Shown piece by piece: positions 1 through 10,138 of a DNA stretch of 64,000 bases. The notes beneath the pieces were generated by a model, which saw only the letters and a program-made list of their open reading frames with translations, was not told where the DNA came from and ran no database searches. The first letter of the stretch is position 1, and the number at the start of each line of letters is the position of its first letter. The stretch spans positions 1,099,001 through 1,163,000 of the forward strand of contig NZ_CP063656.1 in assembly GCF_015209725.1 (NCBI RefSeq), read 5' to 3'. Source of the DNA: Lysobacter ciconiae (GTDB taxonomy: Bacteria; Pseudomonadota; Gammaproteobacteria; Xanthomonadales; Xanthomonadaceae). Made by a program: the position numbers and the translations under genes.

Positions 1-587
1 ATTGCCGACAGCGGAGTCTTGGGCGACGGCTTCCAGATGGTGATGTTGCCGCAGACCGCCGAGACCAGCGCGTTCCATGCCCACACCGCGACCGGGAAGT
101 TGAACGCCGAGATCACCCCGACCACGCCCAGCGGGTGCCACTGCTCGTACATGCGGTGGCCGGGGCGCTCCGAATGCATGGTCAGGCCATACAGCTGGCG
201 CGACAGGCCGACGGCGAACTCGCCGATGTCGATCATTTCCTGCACTTCACCGTCGCCCTCGGGCTTGGACTTGCCCATCTCCAGCGCGACCAGCGAACCC
301 AGCGCGTCCTTGTGCTCGCGCAGCGCGTCGGCGCACAGGCGCACCGCCTCACCCCGGCGCGGGGCCGGAGTGCTGCGCCACACCTTGAAGGCAGCCTGGG
401 CGCGCTCGACGATCGTGTCGTAGTCGGCCTGCGTTGTCGCATGCACCTTCGCCAGTGACTCGCCGTCGGTCGGGCTCAGCGGCTCCAGCGTGCCTGCGTT
501 GCCGGCCTTGGCCCATTCGCCATTTCCGAGGTACGTGCCGGATTCGGTGTCGTTCAGGCCGAGCGCAGTGAGGACGGGATGGGTCAT
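1..587 (-). CDS. ALDH7-family aldehyde dehydrogenase, N-terminal part
   Basis: About 195 residues are visible; the gene runs off the left edge. The start ATG at 587-585 is preceded by a good Shine-Dalgarno (caggagat). The N-terminus (MTHPVLTALGLND), the MYEQWHPLGVVGVISAFNFP stretch and KPSPKTPL match the NAD-binding start of ALDH7/AmaB enzymes, which oxidise alpha-aminoadipate semialdehyde (piperideine-6-carboxylate) in lysine breakdown. The catalytic Cys and Glu lie outside the window, so activity cannot be checked. Family assignment is from recognised sequence; the substrate is inferred. Confidence 0.85.
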   Translation of the reverse strand, partial: MTHPVLTALGLNDTESGTYLGNGEWAKAGNAGTLEPLSPTDGESLAKVHATTQADYDTIVERAQAAFKVWRSTPAPRRGEAVRLCADALREHKDALGSLVALEMGKSKPEGDGEVQEMIDIGEFAVGLSRQLYGLTMHSERPGHRMYEQWHPLGVVGVISAFNFPVAVWAWNALVSAVCGNITIWKPSPKTPLSA

Positions 588-691
588 GAAGATCTCCTGT
601 TGATCGAACAGTGGTGAGGCCGCGCCTCAAGCCGCGGATTGATCCCGGCGGGGCACGCGGCGATGCCGCGAAAAGTCTCGCAGACGATGAA

Positions 692-768
692 TGGTGACCC
701 CGACACGATTCGAACGTGTGACCTGTCCCTTAGGAGGGGACCGCTCTATCCAGCTGAGCTACGGGGCC
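692..768 (-). tRNA. tRNA-Arg (anticodon CCT)
   Basis: The minus strand folds into a complete cloverleaf. Acceptor GGCCCCG pairs with CGGGGTC (one G-T wobble), the D arm contains GTAGCTCAGCTGGATAGAGC, the anticodon loop reads CTCCTAA giving anticodon CCT, and the T arm contains GTTCGAATC. The 3' CCA is encoded. It reads AGG codons. It lies between the aldehyde dehydrogenase gene and the end of the TldD/MoxR operon. Confidence 0.96.
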
Positions 769-823
769 CTAACAGCCTATTTTCGCATGAACCGGTGCCG
801 GGGTGGCGCGAGACGCGGCGTTG

Positions 824-2662
824 CTATGGCCTTGGCCGATCACTGCGGGCCTGCGTTTCAGCGCTGTTCTTTGCCGGGCGAAGCCCCCAACGCGAGCGCT
901 CCAGCCACCAGCAGGCGGTCGCGGTAGCCAGCCAGACCAGGAACCACGGCCAGCGGCGGCCGGTTTGTGAGGGTGGTTGCTGTGCGGAGGCTCCGGTGGC
1001 ATCCGGGGAGCCGCCCGCGCCAGCCGCAAGCATCAGAGTCGCTTCGCGCAACGCGTCGGCGGTCATTGCTGGGCTTTGCTCTGCAGACGGAACCAGGAAC
1101 AGCTGCGTGTGCTCAGCGTCGCGCAGCTCGTGCCAACCCGGAGCATCTGCCCAGAACCCGGCGCAGTCGGCGTCGCCACTGGCCGGATCGATGTGCAGGG
1201 TGACGGGGTCACCGACAGGCGACAGCACCTGCGCGCCTTCGCCGATGCCGCAGATCACGCTGCGCTGGTACGGCGCGGCAGCTTCAATCGTGACCGGGGA
1301 TGTGGTCGCGACGCTGGCGCGGGCGAGGGTGCTGAAGGCGCTGCTCCAGATCTCGCCGTGGACGTCCTGCCGTCCCGCCATGACCAGGCGGTAGCTGTCC
1401 ACCAGCGGCCATACGCCGACGCGGCCCCGCCCGTGCGCCACCCAGAACCCGAGCGGCTCCCCGGCGCCGTCAGCAAGCAATTCAATACCGTCAGCAGCGG
1501 TCACCCGCACCCCGCGGGCAAGGCTTGGGAGCGCGTCGGCGGCGTCGCCCGGACCGACCCATTCGCCGCCGAGGCGGATTCCGGGATCGGGGTTGGTACG
1601 GGCGACGTCAAAGCCCAGCTCCGCCAATCGCTGGCGGTCGGCGTCGCCCGGCGGCCCAGTCATCCGCAGCAACAGGCTCAGGCCCCGGTCGAGCGCAGCG
1701 GCGAGGACCTCGTGTTGATCGCGGGTGAGGGTGCCCCAGCTGCGGTCGTCGAGTACGAGCAGGTCGAATTGATCCAACGCCGCGGCATCGAATCGGCCGG
1801 GTGCGGTGCCGACCTGGGTGCCGGCGCCCAGGCTGATGCGGGTGTCGAGTTCGGCGCGGGCATCGAGCGCCCAGCGGCGCAGGTACTTGAGTTCCGGCGA
1901 TGGCCCACCGGCCAGTACGAGCACCTTCAAGTCGCGCGGTGGCGTCACGTCAAGCGGCAGCGGGGCCTCGTCGATGGTGTTGCCTTCCGTGTCCAGCACC
2001 AGCACTCGATAGGGCGTCAGGCCGGCGCTGCGTGTGCTGGCATGTAGCGTGAACTGTCCGTCGTCGCCGAGCTCGCTGCGATCCAGCTGGCGATCGGCGG
2101 GGTCGCGCAGTTCGACCGATCCGCCAGTGACCGCCGCGGTGCGTCCGCTGACGGCGAACCGTCGTCCGGCGGCCACGCGCTGCGGGGAGTGGATTTCGAC
2201 CAGACCCGGTGGCTGCGGCGCTGCGCGGAACTTGATTTCCAGCCCGCGTGCTGCGTCGCGGTCGCGAACGACCAGCCCGGCGCCCAGGACACGGATGCGT
2301 TGGGTCGCCGCATAGGTGCGCAATGCGCTGGCGAGGTCGGGAAAACGCTCGGCGTCGGCGGGCATGCTCCTACCGGCTTCGGGCAATGCCACGGTGCGGT
2401 CGCCGACGACGCCCTGCGCGGTGACCTCATCGGCGCGCGCAGTCAGCACGACAAGGGTCCCCGGCTCATGCGGGACCGGTGGCGGGAACAGCACGAAGTA
2501 GAGCAGGCCGGCGCTGGCAATTTGGGTGAGCAACAGCACGGTCGTGCGCAACGGGTGGGATCGCGACTCCCGAGGCAGCCGTGTCCGGGCCCGGAGGGCG
2601 CGAACGCTGCCCAGCAGCACCGCGAGCGCAAGAATTCCAATGACCAGCGGTTGCGGGCTCAT
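824..2662 (-). CDS. large membrane protein, last gene of the TldD/MoxR operon
   Basis: A 612-residue protein of unknown function. Hydrophobic helices at about 5-22 and 40-62 and near 573-592 place a large domain between the N-terminal and C-terminal membrane anchors. The segment around residue 249 (KVLVLAGGPSPELKYLRRWA) opens a Rossmann/GATase-like fold of the kind seen in membrane proteins of BatA/MoxR clusters; this fold call is an inference. Its start overlaps the stop of the upstream gene as ATGA (2659-2662), so translation is probably coupled. It ends 55 bases before tRNA-Arg. Confidence 0.82.
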   Translation of the reverse strand: MSPQPLVIGILALAVLLGSVRALRARTRLPRESRSHPLRTTVLLLTQIASAGLLYFVLFPPPVPHEPGTLVVLTARADEVTAQGVVGDRTVALPEAGRSMPADAERFPDLASALRTYAATQRIRVLGAGLVVRDRDAARGLEIKFRAAPQPPGLVEIHSPQRVAAGRRFAVSGRTAAVTGGSVELRDPADRQLDRSELGDDGQFTLHASTRSAGLTPYRVLVLDTEGNTIDEAPLPLDVTPPRDLKVLVLAGGPSPELKYLRRWALDARAELDTRISLGAGTQVGTAPGRFDAAALDQFDLLVLDDRSWGTLTRDQHEVLAAALDRGLSLLLRMTGPPGDADRQRLAELGFDVARTNPDPGIRLGGEWVGPGDAADALPSLARGVRVTAADGIELLADGAGEPLGFWVAHGRGRVGVWPLVDSYRLVMAGRQDVHGEIWSSAFSTLARASVATTSPVTIEAAAPYQRSVICGIGEGAQVLSPVGDPVTLHIDPASGDADCAGFWADAPGWHELRDAEHTQLFLVPSAEQSPAMTADALREATLMLAAGAGGSPDATGASAQQPPSQTGRRWPWFLVWLATATACWWLERSRWGLRPAKNSAETQARSDRPRP

Positions 2663-4872
2663 GGCCGGCCCTCACGTTGCAGTGCGTCCAGATAGACGTC
2701 GCCGACTTCACCTGCAGACCGCCGCTCCGACGCCGCGGCGGGTGGCCTTGTCACCAGCGGCCACAGCGCACCGCGCAGGCGCGCGCGGCATTCGCGGCAG
2801 GTGGGGTCGCGGCGTACTTCGGCGAGGGCCGCTGCCAGTTGCAGCGGCTCCGCGTCAGCGACATCCTGTGAATCGACCCAGCGTGCAAGCTTGTCGAGGT
2901 CGAGGTCGGGGCCTGCGGCGCCGGGCGTTGGCGACATAGCGCGCCAGGCATCCACGGCGGTCGGATCGGGCGCGGTTGCCGGATGCAGTGGATCGCGACG
3001 ACTGACAATGCCGCTGCGGTCACCACTCAGGCGCCGGCCGGGATCGATCGGCGGCACCTGGCTGCCCACGCGCGGCAGGTAGATGCGCTCGGCTTCCTGC
3101 ACCTGCTTGATGAGTTCCAATGCCCGGTGTGCGAAGGGCAACGCGCGGTCAGGCTCACCCTGGCGAAGCTTCAGTTCGGACTGCCACATCTCGTTGAGCG
3201 CGGATCGCAGCAGTTCGCGGGTTGCGGGATCCAGCAGGGTCGCCGCCTCCGCATGGTCGTGGGTGTGGCCGAACTGCTCGAGCACGGCGGCTTCCTCACC
3301 AAAGGTCGGCTGGCGCTGGATCCCCTCGGCGTGGTCGTGCCCGTCTTCGTCTTCGGCCGCATGGGCGCGATCCGGCGCTGGTGCTGGCGCCGGTGCCTCC
3401 GATGCGACTTCAATCGGCAGGTCGGTCTGGTGCACGTCCTGGGCGTCGTTGGTGGGAAGCAGTTGCGGCGTGCCTCCGGTTTCCTCTCCGAGGAACTGGC
3501 CGTATCGAAGGCGAAGCAGCCGCTGGTCCACGCCGATGCGGTCTGACCGTTCCAGGTAGCGGTCGGCCGCCAGCCGCGGCTTCTCCTTCATCAGCGCCTC
3601 CGCGTCGATGATGATCTGGCGCTGGCTGCGGAAGTAGGCCGGCATGACCCGCTTGACCTGGCCATCCAGGTCGGCCGACTCGACGACTGGTGGCGCCGGC
3701 CAGCGCAGGATGTAACTGGGGCTCACGACGGTGTGCGGCGACGGCGTTCGCCGGTCACTGACGCTGAGCCGCACGATCAGGTCCTCACCGGCGACCATGC
3801 CCAAAGGGGCGAGCGCGATCTGGTGGGCATAGCGCATCTGCTTGGGGCCGCCTCGACCGCGCAAGGTGATCGTCTGCTGGCGGGTGGTGATGTTCTCGCC
3901 GCTGCCTACGGTCCGGGTGATGCTCAACTCGGCGGAGGGAGACAGTCCGTAGTCATCGCTGGCCTCGAATTCGAGCGCCCATTGGCTCTGCCCGGACGCC
4001 GCCATCGTCAGGGTTTGCAGCGGCTTGAGCACGCGCAACTCGGGTGGCTTGTCGAGGATCACGTCGATCCGGTTCTCGCCGGCCTGTGCCGTTGGCAGCG
4101 GGTGCTCCAGTTGCAGGTGATACAGGGCAGGGCGATCGATGCGGCGACGGCCAACCCAGTCGTCGCCGTCGCGCTCGAGCGCGATCCGCTCGCCGTCGTG
4201 GAAAACCAGTTCGACCTGTCGCGGCATCGGCGCGAAGCGCAGGGTCCATTGCAGGACGGAGCCTTCGGGTACCGTCGCGGCGAGGGTATCGATATGGGTT
4301 GCAGCCACGCCGGTGTAGGCGGGCGGTTGGATTTCGATGCTCACGCCAGCCAGTTGCGCGGGACGGTCGGGCGACGCGCGCTCGGGGCCGGGAGTGCTGG
4401 CGGTGGAGGCGTCCTGCTGCCGCTCCGGATAGAAGACCACCGCGCCTGCGAGCGCGGCGGCGAGCGCGCCCCAGAGCAGCAGGCGGCGGTGTCGCCACGG
4501 CGCCCGCAGGTCGATCTGCGGGCCGTCCTGCACCCGTTGCCGCAGGCGCTGCTGTTGCAAATGCTCCAGGGGGTTGGTTGCTGGCCGATGCGGGAACAGC
4601 AGGTCCGCGCTGTCTTCCATGTCGCGCCGCCGTGCATTGAGCGTCCGCGCCAGCCAGCGTTCGTCGAAAGCGCGTCCCACCTGCCAGGCGTGCCAGCCCG
4701 CGACCAGCGCGATCGCGGCAAGCACCAGGATCGACCAGGCCGCCGCATTGACCCGCCAGGCGACGGCGGCTGCAACCAGCAGCCACGGGAGTGCCGACAG
4801 TGCGGCCTGGATACCGGCGCGCCGGGCCGCAGCCTCACGTGCGCGGCGCAGGCGAGTGTCGGCCGTGCTCAT
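2659..4872 (-). CDS. DUF4175-like membrane protein of a MoxR/BatA operon
   Basis: A 737-residue protein. I use the ATG at 4872, which overlaps the BatA-like stop as ATGA; the open frame extends further upstream, but that stretch lies over the BatA coding sequence. Two membrane segments lie near residues 22-58 and 127-147, followed by a long extracytoplasmic region (PPAYTG motif, tandem beta domains, then helices). Two acidic His-rich patches (EDEDGHDHAEG and FGHTHDHAEA) in the second half could bind metal. Gene position and architecture resemble DUF4175 proteins that accompany MoxR-DUF58-BatA genes. No enzymatic motif is seen. Confidence 0.8.
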   Translation of the reverse strand: MSTADTRLRRAREAAARRAGIQAALSALPWLLVAAAVAWRVNAAAWSILVLAAIALVAGWHAWQVGRAFDERWLARTLNARRRDMEDSADLLFPHRPATNPLEHLQQQRLRQRVQDGPQIDLRAPWRHRRLLLWGALAAALAGAVVFYPERQQDASTASTPGPERASPDRPAQLAGVSIEIQPPAYTGVAATHIDTLAATVPEGSVLQWTLRFAPMPRQVELVFHDGERIALERDGDDWVGRRRIDRPALYHLQLEHPLPTAQAGENRIDVILDKPPELRVLKPLQTLTMAASGQSQWALEFEASDDYGLSPSAELSITRTVGSGENITTRQQTITLRGRGGPKQMRYAHQIALAPLGMVAGEDLIVRLSVSDRRTPSPHTVVSPSYILRWPAPPVVESADLDGQVKRVMPAYFRSQRQIIIDAEALMKEKPRLAADRYLERSDRIGVDQRLLRLRYGQFLGEETGGTPQLLPTNDAQDVHQTDLPIEVASEAPAPAPAPDRAHAAEDEDGHDHAEGIQRQPTFGEEAAVLEQFGHTHDHAEAATLLDPATRELLRSALNEMWQSELKLRQGEPDRALPFAHRALELIKQVQEAERIYLPRVGSQVPPIDPGRRLSGDRSGIVSRRDPLHPATAPDPTAVDAWRAMSPTPGAAGPDLDLDKLARWVDSQDVADAEPLQLAAALAEVRRDPTCRECRARLRGALWPLVTRPPAAASERRSAGEVGDVYLDALQREGRP

Positions 4873-6083
4873 GCAGCCGTCCTGCGGCGCGGGCCATTGG
4901 CCATCCATCGCTCGAGGAGAACCATCAGGGCGATCAGCCCGGCCAACGGCGGCGCAAGCGGGCGGGGGGCGTCCGGGTAAGGCGTGGCGCCCACGCGCGG
5001 CGCGTGCGCCTTGGCATCGACCCAGGCCGGCTGCGGCGGCGCCTCGGTGAACAAGGCACCCAGGTGCTGCGGAAAGTCCGGCTCCAGCAGGATCGGCATC
5101 CCGGCGGGAGCAAGTTCGTGCTCCAGTTGCATCAATCGGCCACGTCCCAAACGGGTCCCGCGCGCAAGCGGGCCGGTGGCATCGCGCCAGATGACGGGCG
5201 CACCCTCCAGCTCCGGTGCGATGGCACCGTCTGCAAGCAGGGCATCGCCGCCCCCGGCAACCCACTGGCGAACCGCATCCGGCAGCGGCCCGGGTACCAG
5301 CCACGCCAGACGGGACCCCGCGAGGGGCGTGGAATCAGTCGCGACGGTCACTGCCGCCTCGGCGTCGTCCTCACCCGCCGAGCCGCCGCCGCGCGCCACC
5401 TGCCATGCGGCACCTGCGGCCCGCAGATATTTGAGCCCTTCCGGGTGCTCCGGCGCGTAGCGAACCATCAGCGTCGGTATGGGCGGCCGGGCGCCGGTGG
5501 CGTCAGGCGGTGCGGACGGAGGTACGGCGTCGGCGACAACGCGCCAGTCGACGGCACGGCTGAGGACGGGCCGTTCCGCATCGGCGCCGGTGATGACCGG
5601 TGGTACCAGCACGGTCAGTGGCGTGCCGGCGGGCAGGCTCGCGTCGAACTCGCGTAACAGGCTGGACAGGGACGCCTGGTCCGGGGCTGGCAGTTCAGGC
5701 ACTTTCGCGCCGGCATCGTCGATCGTTGGAAAGCCGGGCGCCAGTCGTTGCCAACGCGCGTCGGTCAAGCCACTGCCGGGGCGAACGGAAGTGACGTCGA
5801 CCCCAGGTGCCACCAGCACACGCGGCGTGCGATCCGGGCGCCCGAACAGCACCGGCTCGGCGAGCAGCAAGGCCAGCGCCGCCAGCATCAGCACGCGCAG
5901 CAGCAACAGGGGAATTTCATCGAGACGGTGCTTCCGTCGCGGTTGCGGCTTTGCCTGCAGCCAGCGCAGGGCGGCGAACACCACCACGCGCTGTTCGCTG
6001 CGCCGGGCCAGGTGCACCAGCACCGGCAGCAACAGCGACGCCAACGCCGCCAGCCCCAGCGGCAACATGAGCGACAGCGTCAT
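4869..6083 (-). CDS. BatA-like protein (aerotolerance N-terminal domain)
   Basis: 404 residues. The N-terminus (helix at about 5-26, then HLARRSEQRVVVFAALRWL and a second helix near 58-82) is the signature of the BatA/aerotolerance N-terminal domain. A degenerate von Willebrand A-like or Rossmann region follows, then a C-terminal helix near 374-392. In related operons such proteins sit in the inner membrane and work with a MoxR ATPase; here the role is inferred from that. It overlaps both neighbours by four bases (ATGA at 6080-6083 and 4869-4872). Confidence 0.85.
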   Translation of the reverse strand: MTLSLMLPLGLAALASLLLPVLVHLARRSEQRVVVFAALRWLQAKPQPRRKHRLDEIPLLLLRVLMLAALALLLAEPVLFGRPDRTPRVLVAPGVDVTSVRPGSGLTDARWQRLAPGFPTIDDAGAKVPELPAPDQASLSSLLREFDASLPAGTPLTVLVPPVITGADAERPVLSRAVDWRVVADAVPPSAPPDATGARPPIPTLMVRYAPEHPEGLKYLRAAGAAWQVARGGGSAGEDDAEAAVTVATDSTPLAGSRLAWLVPGPLPDAVRQWVAGGGDALLADGAIAPELEGAPVIWRDATGPLARGTRLGRGRLMQLEHELAPAGMPILLEPDFPQHLGALFTEAPPQPAWVDAKAHAPRVGATPYPDAPRPLAPPLAGLIALMVLLERWMANGPRRRTAA

Positions 6084-6985
6084 GCGATGGGGCCAGCGCT
6101 GAACAGCCGTCGCAGCGGGAGGTCGAGCGGTTCGTCGAGTACGTATTCCACGTGCCGGACGCCGCTGGCGGCGAGGCGTTTGGCAAGGGTGGCCCGCGCC
6201 GCGGCGAAGCGGGCGATGAAGCCGTCGCGCGCGGCGGCACCGTCGGCGATCAACTCCTCACCGGTTTCCGGATCGCGGAAACGATGGCCGCCAAGGAACG
6301 GGAAGTCACGCTCCTCTATGGTGAGGATCTGCAGGTTCAATACGTCGCGGCGGGCCGCGGCAAGGCGCTCGGCCAAGCGCACGACTTCCTCATCAAAGGT
6401 GTCGCCCAGGAACACGACCAGGCTGCGGGCAGCCACGTGCTCCCATAGCGGTCGCAGCCGCGCTTCGTCCGGCCACGCGCCGGCAGCCGCCAGACGGCGG
6501 AGTTCCAGCACGCATCGATCGCGATGGCGCGCACCGGCGCCCAGCCCGGAAACCCGCAAGCCCTCGCCGCCGATCATGGCCAGGCCAAAGCGGTCGCCCT
6601 GTCGCAGGGCCACTTCGATCAGGCACGCGGCGAGCGTCCTGGCCGCGTCAAGGCGGGACCATCCGGGGCGCGCGCCGTCCTCCTGCGCCATCGACGCGCT
6701 GGTGTCGATCAGGATCCACAGGTCCAGCGGGCTGTCACGCTCGGACTCACGGACAAAGAAGCGGTCCGAGCGCGCATAGAGTTTCCAGTCGACCTGGCGC
6801 AGCTCGTCGCCGGGCTCGTACGCGCGGTACTGGGAAAACTCCAGCCCGGCGCCACGGTTCTGGCTTTGGTGGAGACCGAAGCCCTGCGCGCCTGCCGTCT
6901 GGCGCGCCGAGATCTGGATGCCTTTCAGCCGCGCACGCAGTTGCGGCGGAATCAGGTCGGGCACGGCGGCAGGTGAGGTGGCCAC
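6080..6985 (-). CDS. DUF58 (VWA-like) protein
   Basis: 301 residues starting at GTG (6985). The DUF58 signature RAYEPGDELRQVDWKLYARS is present near residues 53-73, followed by a VWA-type strand with a partial metal-site motif (WILIDTSASM, near 89). DUF58 proteins are encoded next to MoxR ATPases throughout bacteria and are thought to be their partners. It lies 11 bases downstream of the moxR-like gene. Confidence 0.93.
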   Translation of the reverse strand: MATSPAAVPDLIPPQLRARLKGIQISARQTAGAQGFGLHQSQNRGAGLEFSQYRAYEPGDELRQVDWKLYARSDRFFVRESERDSPLDLWILIDTSASMAQEDGARPGWSRLDAARTLAACLIEVALRQGDRFGLAMIGGEGLRVSGLGAGARHRDRCVLELRRLAAAGAWPDEARLRPLWEHVAARSLVVFLGDTFDEEVVRLAERLAAARRDVLNLQILTIEERDFPFLGGHRFRDPETGEELIADGAAARDGFIARFAAARATLAKRLAASGVRHVEYVLDEPLDLPLRRLFSAGPIA

Positions 6986-6996
6986 GGGATCGCGAC

Positions 6997-7995
<999 letters not shown>

Positions 7996-8010
7996 GGGGA
8001 TCCCGTTGAT

Positions 8011-8733
8011 TCAGGCGGTCAGCGCGTAGATCACGATGTTGACCGCGAGCTTGGTGTTGTCCTCGGCCAGAAAGCGCCGGTTGCGCCAGTCGTAGTCCCA
8101 CTCGCAACCGTAGTCCTTGTTGCTGTAGAGCACGCCGAGGCGGCCGTTGACCTCGATGCCCTTGAGGTAGTCGTGGACCAGGTCGTCGCCCCAGCCGTTG
8201 AGCTCGAAGGTCGTGGCGGGCGGGCCGTCCTTGAACATGAAGAAGCTGCGGTACAGGGCATGGCTGTTGGGCAACTTCTTCATTGCCGACTTGCCGAAGA
8301 TCGAGGCCATCTGCGCCTCGAACGATCGGGCGAACAGGCCGTCGATGTCGTGGTTGCAGTCATCGACGAACACGAACCCGCCGTTGCGCACGTATTGCTC
8401 GAAGTTGCGACGCTCGGCCGGGTTGAACTCGACCAGTTTGTGGCCGGCGAGGTAGCAGAACGGCGCCATCAGCATTTTCGGGTCGGCCAGGTCGAACACG
8501 TGCTCCTTCGGGTCGACGCGAAGGCTGGTGTAGTCGATCAGCGAGGTCAGCACATTGGACGGCATCCGCTCGTCGACGTCCCAGTCGCCCGATTCGTAGC
8601 GCAGGCGGGTGAACCAGAAGTCGTAATTCGTGGCCTGCGCGCGGGTGGCGAACGGCAGCGGGCCGAGCAGGGCGGCGGCCGCGGCCGCCCCGAACGTGCG
8701 CAGGAACTGCCGGCGACCGGCGACGCTGCTCAT
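8011..8733 (-). CDS. DUF4159 protein with Tat signal
   Basis: 240 residues. The N-terminus carries a twin-arginine signal (GRRQFLRTFGAAAAAALLGP), so the protein is probably exported folded. The rest matches DUF4159: NYDFWFTRLRYESGDWDV, then GGFVFVDDC and a C-terminal NIVIYALT strand. DUF4159 domains are usually fused to or encoded beside BatA-like proteins and resemble a GATase-like Rossmann fold. The gene lies 15 bases upstream of moxR and 36 bases downstream of the tldE-like gene. The biochemical role is unknown. Confidence 0.88.
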   Translation of the reverse strand: MSSVAGRRQFLRTFGAAAAAALLGPLPFATRAQATNYDFWFTRLRYESGDWDVDERMPSNVLTSLIDYTSLRVDPKEHVFDLADPKMLMAPFCYLAGHKLVEFNPAERRNFEQYVRNGGFVFVDDCNHDIDGLFARSFEAQMASIFGKSAMKKLPNSHALYRSFFMFKDGPPATTFELNGWGDDLVHDYLKGIEVNGRLGVLYSNKDYGCEWDYDWRNRRFLAEDNTKLAVNIVIYALTA

Positions 8734-8769
8734 CCCGTCAACACGGGCGATGAAGCGCCGCGAACACCG

Positions 8770-10104
8770 CTAGACCGCGTCCGAGAGCGACGTGAAGGTG
8801 AAGTCGCGCAGCTTCATCGGCGGGATCATCATCACCATGTCCGACTCATCGCCGGCCACGCGGACCGGCCGGCCCAGTTCGTCGATGTTGTTGAGCATGA
8901 TCACCGGCGACTCGTTGAAGCGGAAATTCTTGACCGGGTATTTGATCTCGCCGTTCTCGATGTAGAAGGTGCCGTCGCGGGTCAGGCCGGTCAGCAACAC
9001 CGTCTGCGGATCGACCATGCGGATGTACCAGGTCCGGGTGACCAGGATGCCGCGCTGGGTTTCCCGCACCAGGTCGCCGGTGGACTTGGTTCCGCCGGCC
9101 ACCAGCAGGTTGCCGGGCCGGCCGACCGCACGCTTGCCCTGCTGCCTGGCCCAGAAGCGCGAGTACTGCAGGTTGGCGATCTTCCCGTCCTTGACCAGCG
9201 CCATCTTCTCGCGCGGCAGGCCCTCGTCGTCCCAGGGCAGGACCGCGGCTTCGGGGTTCCACGGGTCCGAGCTGATGTTCACGCGCGGGTCGTAGACCTG
9301 CTCGCCGAGCTTGTTGCCGCCGCCCTTTTTGGAGAGGAAGCTGCGGCCCTCGTCGGCCTGGCGCGCATCGAAGAACCGCATCATGAACGACACCAAGCCG
9401 GCGGCCGCAGCCGGCTCCAGGATCACCGTGTACTTGCCCGGCTCCAGCGCTTTGGCACCCGACGAGCTGCGCGCCTTGCGGATCGCGGTCTGGATGTCGT
9501 TGCCAACGTTGAAGTCGCTGACATCCGCCAGGTTGCGTCCGACCCAGCCCGAACCGGTGCCGTCCTCGGTGCGCACCGTGCAGGTGTAATCCATCGCTGC
9601 GGCCTTCTGGTAGGCGAAGTTGCCGTTGCTGTTGGCCATCGCGGAGAAGCGCTGACCGTCGTTGAGGAAGCCGGCCGCGACCAGGTTTTCCGCCTTGCTG
9701 GGCGCGATCGAATCGGCCGCAACCTTGGCGCGGTACTCGGGCGTGATCGCCGCGGTCGCCGCGGTGAACGTCGGGCTAGGCTTGTACTCCTGCCTGTCGA
9801 CGGCGGGAACGAACTCGGGGTTTTCCGGGGCCAGCTTGGCCAGCTCTTCGGCGCGCTGCACCACGCGCTTCAACGCCGCGTCGTCGAACTCGTTGATCGT
9901 CGCGGTGCCGACCCGCTTGCCGAACGCCACCTGCACGCCCAGATCGGTGTTGCTGACCACGCCACTGGTGGAGATATTGTTCAGCGCGAAGCGGACGTTG
10001 CCGTCGATCGCGCCGGTCAGCGTCGCCGTGCACTCGTCGGCCGTCGACAGGGCGATGACCTTGTCGAGGATCGCCTTGGCTTCCTGTTCGGTGAACATAC
10101 CCAT
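8770..10104 (-). CDS. TldE/PmbA-like metalloprotease partner
   Basis: 444 residues from the ATG at 10104, chosen because AGGAG lies eight bases upstream; the frame stays open to 10260 inside the upstream gene. The sequence aligns with PmbA/TldE: central VILEPAAAAGLVSFMMRFF replaces the zinc HExxxH segment of TldD, as expected for the non-catalytic subunit. In E. coli TldD and TldE form a heterodimeric zinc protease that trims unfolded peptides such as microcin B17 precursor. No Tat or Sec signal is visible, although the two TldD-like partners have one. That mismatch is notable. Confidence 0.9.
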   Translation of the reverse strand: MGMFTEQEAKAILDKVIALSTADECTATLTGAIDGNVRFALNNISTSGVVSNTDLGVQVAFGKRVGTATINEFDDAALKRVVQRAEELAKLAPENPEFVPAVDRQEYKPSPTFTAATAAITPEYRAKVAADSIAPSKAENLVAAGFLNDGQRFSAMANSNGNFAYQKAAAMDYTCTVRTEDGTGSGWVGRNLADVSDFNVGNDIQTAIRKARSSSGAKALEPGKYTVILEPAAAAGLVSFMMRFFDARQADEGRSFLSKKGGGNKLGEQVYDPRVNISSDPWNPEAAVLPWDDEGLPREKMALVKDGKIANLQYSRFWARQQGKRAVGRPGNLLVAGGTKSTGDLVRETQRGILVTRTWYIRMVDPQTVLLTGLTRDGTFYIENGEIKYPVKNFRFNESPVIMLNNIDELGRPVRVAGDESDMVMMIPPMKLRDFTFTSLSDAV

Positions 10105-10138
10105 CTGTGCAACTCCTGATTGGTGCGTGCCTGGCGTC

